NCBI GenBank assembly: GCA_030610745.1
Contig: JAUWRC010000014.1
Location: forward strand, 1-19,395
DNA: 19,395 nt
Direction: 5' to 3'
Origin: Clostridia bacterium
GTDB lineage: Bacteria; Aerophobota; Aerophobia; Aerophobales; AE-B3A
Shown here: piece after piece, positions 6,126 to 13,800 of the stretch
Numbering within the stretch: position 1 is the stretch's first letter
How the letters are laid out: each line of letters starts with the position of its first letter
The notes under the pieces: generated by a model
What the model was told of the DNA's origin: nothing
The model's database searches: none
Seen by the model: only the letters and a program-made list of their open reading frames with translations
Position numbers and translations under genes: made by a program

Positions 6126-7670
6126 ATGTCTTTTATTAATCCTGTTCTTGGCGGCTCTTACCCTGACCCATCTGTCTGCCGAGTAGGAAATGATTATTAC
6201 CTGGTTACAAGTTCTTTCCAGTATTTTCCAGGTGTTCCCATATTTCACAGCCAAGACCTCGTTCACTGGAAGCAGATTGGTCACTGCTTGACCCGTCCCT
6301 CCCAACTTAACTTTAAAAAATACGAGAATGAAAACTATATCTTTGCTGCTACTTTGCGATATGACAAGGGTATTTTCTATATGAGCACCACTGATGTGTA
6401 CGGAGGGGGAAATTTCTTTGTTACTGCAAAGAACCCAGCTGGTCCCTGGTCCAATCCTATCTGGATTGATTCGGAACTTTTTGATCCTTCCCTTTTTTTC
6501 GATGAAGATGAGACCGTCTACTACACCCGCCGCGGCAAAACTGGCATAGTCCAGGCAGAAATAGATATAAATACGGGAAAATTTAAAACCGAACCGCGGG
6601 AGATCACCCGCGGTTTCTGCTCCCCTGACATTGAGGGACCCCATCTTTATAAAATAAAGGGCTGGTATTATCTCCTCTCTGCAGAAGGGGGCTCAAGATA
6701 CGGTCATATGGCGAGCATTGGCCGAAGCAAAAATCCCTGGGGACCTTTCCATGGAGCACCCCATAATCCTATACTTACCCACAGACATTTGAGCGGCTCT
6801 TCCATCCGAGATACAGGTCATGGTGAAATCATTCAGGCACCTGACGGAAGCTGGTGGATGTTCCTTTTGGCCACCAGGCATTATACCTATAATAATTTCA
6901 GTCACCTGGGCAGAGAAACCTTTCTGGCACCCCTCATCTGGACAGATGATGGATGGCCTGTAGTTGGGCAGTCAGGAACCGTTTCCCTTGTTATGCAAGG
7001 AATGGGTTCATCTGTTATCAATGAGCAAAAAATAAAAGAGCGTGATGAATTTGATTCTGAAAATCTTGCTCTTCGCTGGAATTTCATCCGAATACAGGAA
7101 AAGAAAAGCTGGAGTCTGACAGAGCACCCTGGGAGTCTGCGGCTCTGGGGAAATAAAGTAACTCTGGATGATCTGGATGCTCCTGTATTTATTGGCCGCA
7201 GGCAAACTCAATTTGAGACCTGCACCCGGGCCCTTCTAGACTTTTCTCCCAGAGAGCCTGATGAGGAAGCTGGACTTGCCGTTTATATGAACCACCTGCA
7301 TCACTATGAAATTGGAATTAGAAAAGGTGAGGAGAAAAGGGTGGTATTTGTTCGCCGCAGAATCGGTGATTTGTGCTGTGTTGTAGCCGAGGAAGAAATA
7401 CCAGGCGGCCATGTATGGCTTCAAATCACATCTGAGGCCATGAGATATACTTTTTCTTACAAAACTGGCAAAACTTTCCCCTATAAAACACTTCAGACTG
7501 CTCTCACTCGTTACCTTTCTGCAGAAGTAGCAGAAAGCTGGACAGGTGTTTATCTGGGAATGTATGCCACAGGAAACGGAAAAAAGTCTTCTACTTCCGC
7601 TGATTTTGACTGGTTTGAGTACAGGGAAGAAAGTCTTTTGCCCCCATCCATTTTGAGTGATTTGGACTAA
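6126..7670 (+). CDS. GH43 beta-xylosidase / alpha-L-arabinofuranosidase
   Basis: A 514-residue cytoplasmic glycosidase of full family length. The N-terminal five-bladed propeller (about 1-300) shows the three GH43 acidic residues: Asp14 in GSYPDPSV (base), Asp120 in LFDPSLFF (pKa modulator) and Glu170 in SPDIEGPHLYK (acid). The positions nearly equal those of characterised bacterial beta-xylosidases. A DTGHGEIIQAPDG segment follows, and then a C-terminal beta-sandwich domain (about 320-505) as in the two-domain xylosidase subfamilies. A GAGAGG site lies 7-8 nt before the ATG. It would cut xylosyl or arabinosyl ends from imported oligosaccharides. It is the first intact gene after the promoter at 5504-5532. 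Xylosidase versus arabinofuranosidase activity cannot be decided here. Confidence 0.92.
   Translation: MSFINPVLGGSYPDPSVCRVGNDYYLVTSSFQYFPGVPIFHSQDLVHWKQIGHCLTRPSQLNFKKYENENYIFAATLRYDKGIFYMSTTDVYGGGNFFVTAKNPAGPWSNPIWIDSELFDPSLFFDEDETVYYTRRGKTGIVQAEIDINTGKFKTEPREITRGFCSPDIEGPHLYKIKGWYYLLSAEGGSRYGHMASIGRSKNPWGPFHGAPHNPILTHRHLSGSSIRDTGHGEIIQAPDGSWWMFLLATRHYTYNNFSHLGRETFLAPLIWTDDGWPVVGQSGTVSLVMQGMGSSVINEQKIKERDEFDSENLALRWNFIRIQEKKSWSLTEHPGSLRLWGNKVTLDDLDAPVFIGRRQTQFETCTRALLDFSPREPDEEAGLAVYMNHLHHYEIGIRKGEEKRVVFVRRRIGDLCCVVAEEEIPGGHVWLQITSEAMRYTFSYKTGKTFPYKTLQTALTRYLSAEVAESWTGVYLGMYATGNGKKSSTSADFDWFEYREESLLPPSILSDLD
6592..6615. repeat. GC-rich hairpin inside GH43 gene
   Basis: AACCGCGGG (6592-6600) and CCCGCGGTT (6607-6615) make a perfect 9-bp stem with a 6-base loop inside the coding region for EPREITRG. 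It could slow ribosomes or be a coincidence of codon choice. Confidence 0.35.
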
Positions 7671-7690
7671 AGCTAGCCAAAGAAGATATT

Positions 7691-7789
7691 ATGAATTCAA
7701 AAGAAATTGTATCAGGTATTCTTAATAGTTCCCCTGTAGAAAGGTCTCCTCTTTTAAGATACACCTCACTTCGTGAGGTAAGGGATTAA
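7691..7789 (+). pseudogene. N-terminal remnant of a URO-D-family gene
   Basis: A 32-codon frame starting ATG at 7691 reads MNSKEIVSGILNSSPVERSP, then LLRYTSLREVRD and a stop. The opening MNSKEIV..ILN...VERSP is the usual start of URO-D-family proteins (compare MNARERM...FKPVD in the gene at 9869). It breaks off after about 24 residues, and its stop is 1 base before the next gene, itself a URO-D-family member that lacks this type of N-terminus. It is probably the stump of a deleted paralogue, or the displaced N-terminus of the next gene. Confidence 0.45.
7763..7779 (+). promoter_or_regulatory. Hairpin just upstream of a ribosome binding site
   Basis: ACCTCAC (7763-7769) and GTGAGGT (7773-7779) form a perfect 7-bp stem with a UUC loop. 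It directly abuts the AAGGGA ribosome binding site (7780-7785) of the gene at 7791. It may influence translation of that gene or mark a deletion junction; no regulator is evident. Confidence 0.35.
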
Positions 7790-7790
7790 T

Positions 7791-8858
7791 ATGCTTATTT
7801 CGGAAAAGAAAAAATTGCACACCAAATTCTGGAAGGGAGAACTTGAACGCCCTATGCTCGGTGTGTTTCTCCCATATTCCGGCCCTAATTATCCTGCTAT
7901 AGATATTGACCTTCCAGCTAAAAAAATTATGGAAAAAAATCGAAGATGGATAGAATTTTTTAACAATACTCCCGATGAGCGTATGCCTTGTGTATGGATT
8001 AATTATGGCCCGATTTTTTTAGGAGCTCTGGCCGGAGCAAAAATGGAATGGGATAATGATACTAGCTGGTCTCACAGCCTGGCGGGGTCAGTTGATGAGC
8101 TCACTCCTCCCCTATTTGATAAGAATAACGGGCTCTGGCAGGATTACATTGCCAAATTTATAAAAATAAAAAATGGTCACTTTCCTGATGCAATTATAGG
8201 ATTGACAGATTTTATAGGGCCTTTTGATATTCTTGCTGCATTAGCCGGGAACGAAGTACTCTGTATGGATCTTATGCTCAAGCCAGAAAAGATTGGGGGT
8301 TTAGCAGAAAAATGTACAGATCTTTGGCTGGCCTGCTACAATGAGCATTTTGAACTTCTTCCCCAAAAAGATGGAACGACAGATGTATTTGGCTTGTTTT
8401 GTCCTGGCAGAGGTGCTCGTTGGTCAGAAGACTTTACCGCCCTCATCGGGCCAGACCTTTATCGTGATTTTGTACTTTCCCATGATGCAAGATTAGCGGC
8501 TAACCTCGATACTTCGTATATACACATTCATAGTGCTGGAATAAAGAGCCTGGAGCATATTCTGCAAATTCCCCAGCTTTCCGGTGTTGAAATCTCAAAT
8601 GACCCCAATGGACCTTGCCTGGAAGAAATTTTAAATTGGGCACAGGAAGCCTGCCGTCATAAAAAGTCAGTTATGCTTTCAAACTGGAAGAAAAGGCTGG
8701 AAAAAAAGGATGTGAGACTTATTTTGTCTCAAATTGACCCTTCCCGAACTATTGTAACCCTTGAGGCAAAAGATATGAAAGAGGCGGTTCTCTGGCGTGA
8801 TATGTTTCAAAGTAAGAAGGATGGATTAGCTTCTAAGAAGGGGATCCTGCCATCTTAA
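7791..8858 (+). CDS. URO-D-fold protein of unknown reaction
   Basis: A 355-residue protein of the uroporphyrinogen decarboxylase / corrinoid methyltransferase-like superfamily. It is recognised from the fold order: GLFCPGRGARWSEDFTALIG, then PDLYRDFVLSHD at 221-232 (the counterpart of the ISPEMFREFLLP helix), YIHIHSAGI at 243-251 on a core strand, and GVEISNDPNGP at 265-274. The His-x-Cys zinc motif of MtaA/MtbA methyltransferases is replaced by HIHS, so a zinc-thiolate methyltransferase role is not supported. Heme synthesis is also unlikely: no hem genes are nearby and the neighbours are sugar enzymes. It forms an operon with GH43 upstream and the epimerase 15 bases downstream. The reaction is unknown. 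Confidence 0.75.
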   Translation: MLISEKKKLHTKFWKGELERPMLGVFLPYSGPNYPAIDIDLPAKKIMEKNRRWIEFFNNTPDERMPCVWINYGPIFLGALAGAKMEWDNDTSWSHSLAGSVDELTPPLFDKNNGLWQDYIAKFIKIKNGHFPDAIIGLTDFIGPFDILAALAGNEVLCMDLMLKPEKIGGLAEKCTDLWLACYNEHFELLPQKDGTTDVFGLFCPGRGARWSEDFTALIGPDLYRDFVLSHDARLAANLDTSYIHIHSAGIKSLEHILQIPQLSGVEISNDPNGPCLEEILNWAQEACRHKKSVMLSNWKKRLEKKDVRLILSQIDPSRTIVTLEAKDMKEAVLWRDMFQSKKDGLASKKGILPS

Positions 8859-8873
8859 ATAGGGGGTAAAATA

Positions 8874-9821
8874 ATGGAACTTCAGAATTTTGAGGTCAAA
8901 AATCAAAAGATCAAAGAAATGTTTTTGAAAATGAAGTCAGAGTCTCTGGAGAAGTTCGCCCAACGTTTGAATTTATCCTGGAGTAATTGGGGATTTGGAA
9001 TGGAGAGTCTGGTAGATTCTGCGAAGCGACTTCAGCGTGCGGGAATTGAATTTATTGAACTTCACGGAAATCGGTATGGCCAGGATCTAGGTTATAAATC
9101 GATCGAAGCTGAGAAAATTCTCTCCGACAATGGGCTCAGAGTTTCTGGAATTTGCGGCATGTTCTCGCCAGATAATGATTTATCAAGCAACAGGGGTATT
9201 ATACGACAAAATGCCATTGACTATATTCGCCGCAATGTTAGTCTGGGTCAAGAACTTGGGGCTGCATATTTTTTGGTTGTTCCCGGAGCAGTGGGCAGGC
9301 CCAAGAAGATTGACGATACCGAATTTGATCGCTCCGTGGAGACACTGCGCTGTGTGGCAGATGTTTTTACCCTGGCCAATATCAAGGGGGCAATAGAGCC
9401 CATCCGCTCTGCCGAAGTAAGTTTTTGCCATACGATTGAGGAGGCGCTAGCCTACATCAAAGCTTTAAACCACCCCGGTGTACAGCATATCAACGGTGAT
9501 GTCTATCACATGCAGTCAGAAGAAAGCCACATCGGAGAAGCTATTTTAAGATGTGACCAGCGTCTTGTAAATCTACATCTTGCCGACTCTAACCGTTGTG
9601 CACTGGGAGAAGGCTCTCTTGACCTGGATACCATAATTATGGCCCTCTATATCATTGGATATAATCGCCAGGGATGTTTTGCCACACCTGAGCCATTAGG
9701 CCCTGGCGGGGACCCCTACCCGGCCATGTATGGAAGGCCGGACAAAGAATTCTTAGATAAGTTGGTTCAAAAGACAGTATCCTATTTCCGGAGACGAGAA
9801 GAGGCGGTATTATCTCTTTAG
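8874..9821 (+). CDS. Xylose-isomerase-like TIM-barrel sugar isomerase/epimerase
   Basis: A 315-residue protein of the AP_endonuc_2/xylose isomerase-like barrel family (PF01261). The four expected metal ligands sit at strand ends: Glu175 (GAIEPIRS), Asp209 (INGDVYHM), His235 (LHLADSN) and Glu273 (TPEPLGPGGDPYP). The pattern resembles ketose 3-epimerases and related sugar isomerases, which use the two glutamates for proton transfer. The first 35 residues are a slightly long N-terminus before WGFGMESLVDSAKRLQRAG. AGGGGGT precedes the ATG. Flanked on both sides by URO-D-family genes, it probably shares their pathway. The substrate cannot be named from sequence. Confidence 0.85.
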   Translation: MELQNFEVKNQKIKEMFLKMKSESLEKFAQRLNLSWSNWGFGMESLVDSAKRLQRAGIEFIELHGNRYGQDLGYKSIEAEKILSDNGLRVSGICGMFSPDNDLSSNRGIIRQNAIDYIRRNVSLGQELGAAYFLVVPGAVGRPKKIDDTEFDRSVETLRCVADVFTLANIKGAIEPIRSAEVSFCHTIEEALAYIKALNHPGVQHINGDVYHMQSEESHIGEAILRCDQRLVNLHLADSNRCALGEGSLDLDTIIMALYIIGYNRQGCFATPEPLGPGGDPYPAMYGRPDKEFLDKLVQKTVSYFRRREEAVLSL

Positions 9822-9868
9822 AGAGATATTGCTGTGTGAAATCCCTATTTGACAAAGGAGTTTTTGAA

Positions 9869-10984
9869 GTGAATGCTGGTGAACGTATGAGGGCAACCTA
9901 TCAATTTAAACCCGTTGACCATCTGGTAAGGCGCGAGTTCTACATTTGGGAAGAAGCCATTGAAAAATGGAAAAAAGAGGGACTTTCCCCTGACTACGAG
10001 GAGAAAAATCTCTTCAATTTTGACCCACCCGGTATGGTCGGTGTTAAGCTGAACATGGGATGGTGTGAGCCGCCGTTCTATCCTCCTTATGAGGAGAAAG
10101 TTATCAAGGATGAGGGCCGCACCGAAATTATTCAAGATTTGGCTGGTAGATGGCTTCGTGTTTTCAAAGGACGCCGCCATGGTTTTATGCCCCATTACAT
10201 AGAGCACCCGGTCAGTTGTATGAAGGATTGGGAGGAAGATGTTGTTTTTCGGCTGGACATTGATGACCCGAAGCGCTGTGAAGGACTGAGGGAAAAATGC
10301 CATAAGGCAAAAGAGCAGGCTAAAAATGATAAGGTGATAGTTGGGCAGGGGATGGTAGGCGGTTATATGTATCTGCGTGCCTTGATGGGGCCGGAAAACC
10401 TGCTTTATGCTTTTTGTGACCAGCCAGACCTTATTCATACAATGATGCAGCATTGGGCTAAGTTGATGGACAAAGGGCTTGAGGCCATTCAAGAGAACCT
10501 GGCTCTTGATGAGCTTGGCCTGGGCGAGGACATCTGCTATAATCATGGCCTTCTTATTTCACCTGATATGGTCAAAGAGTTTCTTCTTCCATATTATCAG
10601 GATGTTGTGGAAAAAGCACGCCTGCGGCAGAAACAAAAGCTTTATTTCCATGTTGATACAGATGGCTGGGCCGAGCCTGCTATTCCCTTGTATCTTGCCG
10701 CAGGAATGGATATAATGAGCCCATGGGAAGTGGCAAGTGGGTGTGATGTGGTGAAAATCGGCTCGGAATGGCCCCATTTGATAATGATGGGAGGTATAGA
10801 TAAGCGTGTATTAGCTCAAGGAAAAGAGGCCATCGACCAACATCTTGAGTATATCATTCCGGCCATGCTCAAGCGGGGAGGGTATATTCCCACCTGTGAC
10901 CACGGTGTCCCAGACGATGTAAGTTACGAGAATTATATGTATTATAGAAAACGGATATGTGAATTGGACCAAATAGGAGGTTAA
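9869..10984 (+). CDS. Second URO-D-fold protein, sugar-cluster type
   Basis: I chose GTG at 9869 because AAAGGAG lies 8 nt upstream and the product then opens MNAGERMRATYQFKPVDHL, the normal family start; an in-frame GTG at 9836 would add 11 odd residues. The 371-residue protein shows superfamily landmarks: ELGLGEDICYNHGLLISPDM (215-234) followed by VKEFLLPYY, FHVDTDG at 260-266, MGGIDKRVLAQGKEAI at 307-322, and GGYIPTCDHGVPDDVSYENY at 337-356. The zinc Cys of methyltransferase members is not present at HVDTDG. CDH and the Asp/Glu-rich pockets suggest another chemistry. It is only distantly similar to the protein at 7791, so the operon carries two different branches of one superfamily. Function unknown. 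Confidence 0.8.
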   Translation: MNAGERMRATYQFKPVDHLVRREFYIWEEAIEKWKKEGLSPDYEEKNLFNFDPPGMVGVKLNMGWCEPPFYPPYEEKVIKDEGRTEIIQDLAGRWLRVFKGRRHGFMPHYIEHPVSCMKDWEEDVVFRLDIDDPKRCEGLREKCHKAKEQAKNDKVIVGQGMVGGYMYLRALMGPENLLYAFCDQPDLIHTMMQHWAKLMDKGLEAIQENLALDELGLGEDICYNHGLLISPDMVKEFLLPYYQDVVEKARLRQKQKLYFHVDTDGWAEPAIPLYLAAGMDIMSPWEVASGCDVVKIGSEWPHLIMMGGIDKRVLAQGKEAIDQHLEYIIPAMLKRGGYIPTCDHGVPDDVSYENYMYYRKRICELDQIGG

Positions 10985-10985
10985 A

Positions 10986-11207
10986 ATGTATAAGGCAACC
11001 GGATATGTTGAAAAAGACTCAGCAACTGGGTTGTATGTAGCGGTTGTTCCAGGAATTCCCGGTGCTCATACTCAAGCCGAAACTCTGGATGAGCTCCAAA
11101 AGAACCTTAAGGAGGTAGTCGAATTATGCCTGGAGGAAATGGACCCAGAAACTAGAAAACAATTACCTGAATTTGTGGGAATTCAACAAGTTGAGGTAGC
11201 AAATTGA
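10986..11207 (+). CDS. hicB: HicB-family antitoxin
   Basis: A 73-residue protein with the partly degraded RNase H-like fold of HicB: YVEKDSATGLYVAVVPGIPG (8-27), AHTQAETLDELQKNLKEVVE (28-47), then LCLEEM. It normally binds and blocks HicA. It is the short type: the C-terminal ribbon-helix-helix or HTH domain used for autoregulation in longer HicB proteins is missing, so it probably cannot repress its own promoter. The ATG starts 1 base after the stop of the URO-D gene, and its GGAGGT site is made from that gene's last two codons (Gly-Gly), so it is coupled to the metabolic operon. It overlaps hicA by 4 bases including the start codon. Confidence 0.88.
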   Translation: MYKATGYVEKDSATGLYVAVVPGIPGAHTQAETLDELQKNLKEVVELCLEEMDPETRKQLPEFVGIQQVEVAN

Positions 11208-11437
11208 CTAGGCTTCAAATTATTGATGCTAAAAGAATGGAGAAGTTACTGTTTCTGTTAGGCTTTAAGAGGGTTCGCCAGAAAGGAAGCCATGTATTTT
11301 ACAGACATCCTGATGGGAGAACTACTACTATTCCACATCATAGAGGAAGAGTTTTGGCTCGTCCTTTGATGAGGGAAATTTTACGAGAAATAGAAATTAC
11401 TGTTGAAGACTACAATAAATATTTGGAAAGACTTTAA
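11204..11437 (+). CDS. hicA: HicA-family mRNA interferase toxin
   Basis: A 77-residue protein of the HicA family (dsRNA-binding-like fold). The core QKGSHVFYRHPDG holds the catalytic His30 of the G-S-H motif, followed by the RTTTIPHHRGRVLARPLMRE segment typical of HicA. It cleaves mRNA without activation by ribosomes. The start is TTG at 11204 overlapping the hicB TGA (TTGA), with GAGG 7 nt upstream, which implies translational coupling. Gene order is antitoxin first, opposite to E. coli K-12 hicAB but common elsewhere. All key residues are present, so the toxin looks active. Confidence 0.9.
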   Translation: MTRLQIIDAKRMEKLLFLLGFKRVRQKGSHVFYRHPDGRTTTIPHHRGRVLARPLMREILREIEITVEDYNKYLERL

Positions 11438-11505
11438 ATACAACTTTACCTAACAGTATATACGCTTACGTTTCTTATATTCTATATTTTTTTCTTAACA
11501 GAGGC

Positions 11506-11535
11506 ATTACAACCTATTATTTTCTTGAATATAAT
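11506..11535 (+). promoter_or_regulatory. Possible sigma70 promoter for Gfo/Idh/MocA operon
   Basis: A perfect TATAAT (11530-11535) has ATTACA 18 bases upstream (11506-11511), matching 4 of 6 -35 positions. The surroundings are very AT-rich, so chance matches are likely. It would give a leader of about 240 bases before the dehydrogenase gene. Confidence 0.35.
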
Positions 11536-11609
11536 TATGATTATTGTTTATATTATTGCAGTCCTAACTTGGTTCAAGAAGATCCCTCGAACACCCTAAA
11601 GGAGATTAA

Positions 11610-11711
11610 AATGATAAAGAAATAGAAATAGGGGGAATAGATGATGCAGAAGAAGGTATTAAAATCTACCAGGCCTTTAAGCAGGGGCCGAATAAATTGA
11701 TAAAAATATAA
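11610..11711 (+). pseudogene. Remnant resembling C-terminus of a zinc-type alcohol/polyol dehydrogenase
   Basis: The frame from just after a stop at 11607-11609 to the TAA at 11709-11711 encodes 33 residues including IDDAEEGIKIYQAFKQGPNK and LIKI. Medium-chain zinc dehydrogenases often end in a similar D-AEEG---------IKV tail. There is no start codon and no upstream body of the gene, so if real it is the last piece of a deleted gene. The match rests on a short motif. Confidence 0.3.
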
Positions 11712-11740
11712 ATAACGCTGGCAGCTGCCTTATCATATTT

Positions 11741-11770
11741 CACTGCAGAGCACGCCGAGAACGCTAAGAA
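11741..11770. repeat. Degenerate 9-10-base tandem repeat
   Basis: Three imperfect units follow each other: ACTGCAGAGC, ACGCCGAGA and ACGCTAAGA. Similar ACGCAGAG-type runs occur between genes in many environmental bacterial genomes. It ends 2 bases before the AGGAGGAGG ribosome binding site of the next gene. Confidence 0.45.
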
Positions 11771-11781
11771 AGGAGGAGGTT

Positions 11782-12927
11782 ATGGAAAAAGTCAGACTGG
11801 GAGTAATTGGCCTGGGAGGAATGGGCCAGGAACACATCAAGAGCATCAAGGACATTCCAGAGGCACAGCTTAGTGCCGTCTCAGACCTCGATGCGGAAGT
11901 GACGAAGAAGACCGCCGAAGAACATAATGTCCCTGGTTTCACCAACTATGAGGAGCTTCTGGAGAGTAAGCTAGTCGATGCTGTCCTCGTTGCCACCCCT
12001 CATTATTTTCACCCTGAGATTGGAATAGCGGCGATGAAAAAAGGAATTCACTGTCTTTCCGAGAAGCCAATTGCTGTCTCCGTATCCGCGGCAGATAAGT
12101 TTGTCCAGGAAGCTCAAAAAAGCGGGGTGGTCTTTGCCGTGATGCATCAAGAGAGAGCCTTGCCTCAAATGAGACTGGCCAGAAAAATCATAGAAAGTGG
12201 GAGATTGGGACAGATAAGGCGGACTTGTATGATTGAGCCACATTACCGCTCGCAGGCCTATTACGATAGCGCCACCTGGAGGGCAACCTGGAAGGGAGAA
12301 GGAGGAGGGGTGCTCATAAATCAGGCTCCTCATGGGATAGACTTATTTCTTCTTTTAGGAGGTATGCCCAGCAGGGTCACGGCTAAGGTGCGCACTCGAC
12401 TACATAACATAGAGGTTGAGGACGAAGCAACCGCCCTTCTGGAGTATCCGAGTGGGGCCTGGGGCTATTATTACACCACCACCAATGAAGCTCCATATCC
12501 TGCACTCTTTATGGAGTTCTTTGGCGACAATGGGAAGATGGTTTACCAAAATGACTCGCTTAAGCTCTACTCCTTGAAGGTGTCTATTCCGGAGTTTACC
12601 TTTTCCACAAAGGAGATGTGGGCAAGCCCGGAAGCTATTGAGGAGAAGCTGGAGCTTCCCCAGTGTGAGGTTGAACACAAGGAGATCATACGAAATTTCT
12701 CTCACTCCATCCTTTTCGGAGAAGAGCTCATCGCCCCGGGAGAAGAGGGTCTCTGGAGTGTTGAGTTCATCAATGCCCTTATCCTTTCAGGGAAAAAGGA
12801 CAAATCGGTTGACATTCCCATTGATAGAGAGGAGTATGAAGAGCTTTTAAGCGGGTTAAAGCAGACCTCCCGGGAGAAAAAGGTAGGGAAGATAAAAAGA
12901 GTTACCGATCCCCGTCATCGAAAATAA
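11782..12927 (+). CDS. Gfo/Idh/MocA family NAD(P)-dependent sugar dehydrogenase
   Basis: A 381-residue oxidoreductase. The N-terminal Rossmann domain opens VRLGVIGLGGMGQEH with the GxGxxG loop at 10-15. CLSEKPIAVS gives the conserved Glu94-Lys95-Pro96, whose Lys contacts nicotinamide and substrate. GGGVLINQAPHGIDLFLLLG (174-193) supplies the catalytic His184 with Asn180 and Asp187. The C-terminal alpha/beta sheet domain is complete. Such enzymes oxidise or reduce hydroxyls or aldehydes of sugars, inositols or sugar lactones; D-apiose dehydrogenase is one known member. AAGGAGGAGG precedes the ATG. It is the first gene of a three-gene operon with two TIM-barrel isomerases, 15 bases before the next gene. 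Confidence 0.88.
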   Translation: MEKVRLGVIGLGGMGQEHIKSIKDIPEAQLSAVSDLDAEVTKKTAEEHNVPGFTNYEELLESKLVDAVLVATPHYFHPEIGIAAMKKGIHCLSEKPIAVSVSAADKFVQEAQKSGVVFAVMHQERALPQMRLARKIIESGRLGQIRRTCMIEPHYRSQAYYDSATWRATWKGEGGGVLINQAPHGIDLFLLLGGMPSRVTAKVRTRLHNIEVEDEATALLEYPSGAWGYYYTTTNEAPYPALFMEFFGDNGKMVYQNDSLKLYSLKVSIPEFTFSTKEMWASPEAIEEKLELPQCEVEHKEIIRNFSHSILFGEELIAPGEEGLWSVEFINALILSGKKDKSVDIPIDREEYEELLSGLKQTSREKKVGKIKRVTDPRHRK

Positions 12928-12942
12928 GAGAAGGAGAAAAGA

Positions 12943-13779
12943 ATGTTTTTAGCAGGCATTGCTGATGAGGCAGGGGCAAGTATTGAGAGGCAAATTGAGG
13001 CCCACAGGGAATTGGGTTGGAGATATATTGAGATTCGTAACGTCGATGAAAAAAACCTCATTGATGTGGATGAAGCTAAGTTCAATCAGATCGCTGAAAA
13101 GCTTGATGAGGCAGGAATCAGGGTCTGTTGTCTTGCTAGCCAGATTGCCAACTGGGCACGCAAGATATCAGGAGATTTTACTCTCGATGTAGAGGAGTTA
13201 AAAAGGGCTATCCCCCGAATGCATCGCCTCGGCACCAAATACATTCGCATAATGAGCTATCCCAATGACAACTGGAGCAAAAGTGACTGGAGAAAAGAGG
13301 CGGTAAAGCGATTGAAAGAGCTGGCTCGGATAGCAGAGGACGGGCAGGTCATCCTCATTCACGAGAACTGTGAAGGTTGGGGTGGCCAGGGTCCAGAGGA
13401 AGCACTGGACATTATAGAGGCGGTGGACTCACCCAATTTGAGATTTCTCCTGGATACAGGCAACAAGCCCCATGGCAGTGGAAGTCCCTGGGACATCTGT
13501 CAGAAGGTGAGGGATTACATCCTTCATGTGCACATTAAGGAATATAAGGGAAAAGAGGCAGACCAGTTTGTCTTTCCGGGAGAAGGAGATTGCCAGGTGG
13601 AAAAGATAATTGAGGATTTGCTTTCCTCGGGATACAAAGGGGGCTTCTCTATCGAGCCTCATATGGCCTCCGTTATTCACCTTGGCAAAAAGGCCGAGGA
13701 TTCAGAGGCTGCCTATCGCCTTTACCTGGAATACGGAAGAAAAGCTCAGGCTTTAGTGGAGAAGGCAACAAAGAGCTAA
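12943..13779 (+). CDS. TIM-barrel sugar isomerase/epimerase (second copy)
   Basis: A 278-residue AP_endonuc_2-type barrel (PF01261). Metal-ligand candidates are Glu141 (LIHENCEGW), Asp171 (FLLDTGN), His197 (ILHVHIKEY) and Glu238 (FSIEPHM). The order and spacing fit sugar isomerases/epimerases. AGAAGGAG precedes the ATG. It follows the dehydrogenase by 15 bases and precedes a third TIM-barrel gene by 21, so the three are co-transcribed. It is only weakly similar to the barrels at 8874 and 13801, which implies a different substrate or step. Possible roles are inosose or keto-sugar isomerisation after the dehydrogenase; not decidable here. Confidence 0.85.
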   Translation: MFLAGIADEAGASIERQIEAHRELGWRYIEIRNVDEKNLIDVDEAKFNQIAEKLDEAGIRVCCLASQIANWARKISGDFTLDVEELKRAIPRMHRLGTKYIRIMSYPNDNWSKSDWRKEAVKRLKELARIAEDGQVILIHENCEGWGGQGPEEALDIIEAVDSPNLRFLLDTGNKPHGSGSPWDICQKVRDYILHVHIKEYKGKEADQFVFPGEGDCQVEKIIEDLLSSGYKGGFSIEPHMASVIHLGKKAEDSEAAYRLYLEYGRKAQALVEKATKS

Positions 13780-13800
13780 ATTACATAAGGAGAGGAAATA

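Larger units (their letters stand above)
11438..11781. other. AT-rich spacer between hicA and the dehydrogenase operon
   Basis: This 344-base gap carries a possible promoter (11506-11535), a remnant resembling a dehydrogenase C-terminus (11610-11711) and a degenerate short tandem repeat (11741-11770) directly before the next gene's ribosome binding site. No other convincing frame is seen; an AAAGGAG-preceded ATG at 11611 gives only four codons. Confidence 0.5.

Noticed and set aside
6061..6185. Plus-strand frame beginning MAAEVHDAFHFW that overlaps the GH43 start.
   Set aside because: It has no good ribosome binding site, runs out of frame through the GH43 N-terminus and matches no family I recognise.
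7515..7537. Eight-bp inverted repeat CTTTCTGC/GCAGAAAG inside the GH43 gene.
   Set aside because: It lies in well-conserved coding sequence with low-complexity codons; most likely chance.
7791..10984. Reading the URO-D-family genes as heme biosynthesis (hemE) or as zinc/corrinoid methyltransferases.
   Set aside because: The context is sugar metabolism, no hem or corrinoid genes are present, and the His-x-Cys zinc motif is missing in both proteins.
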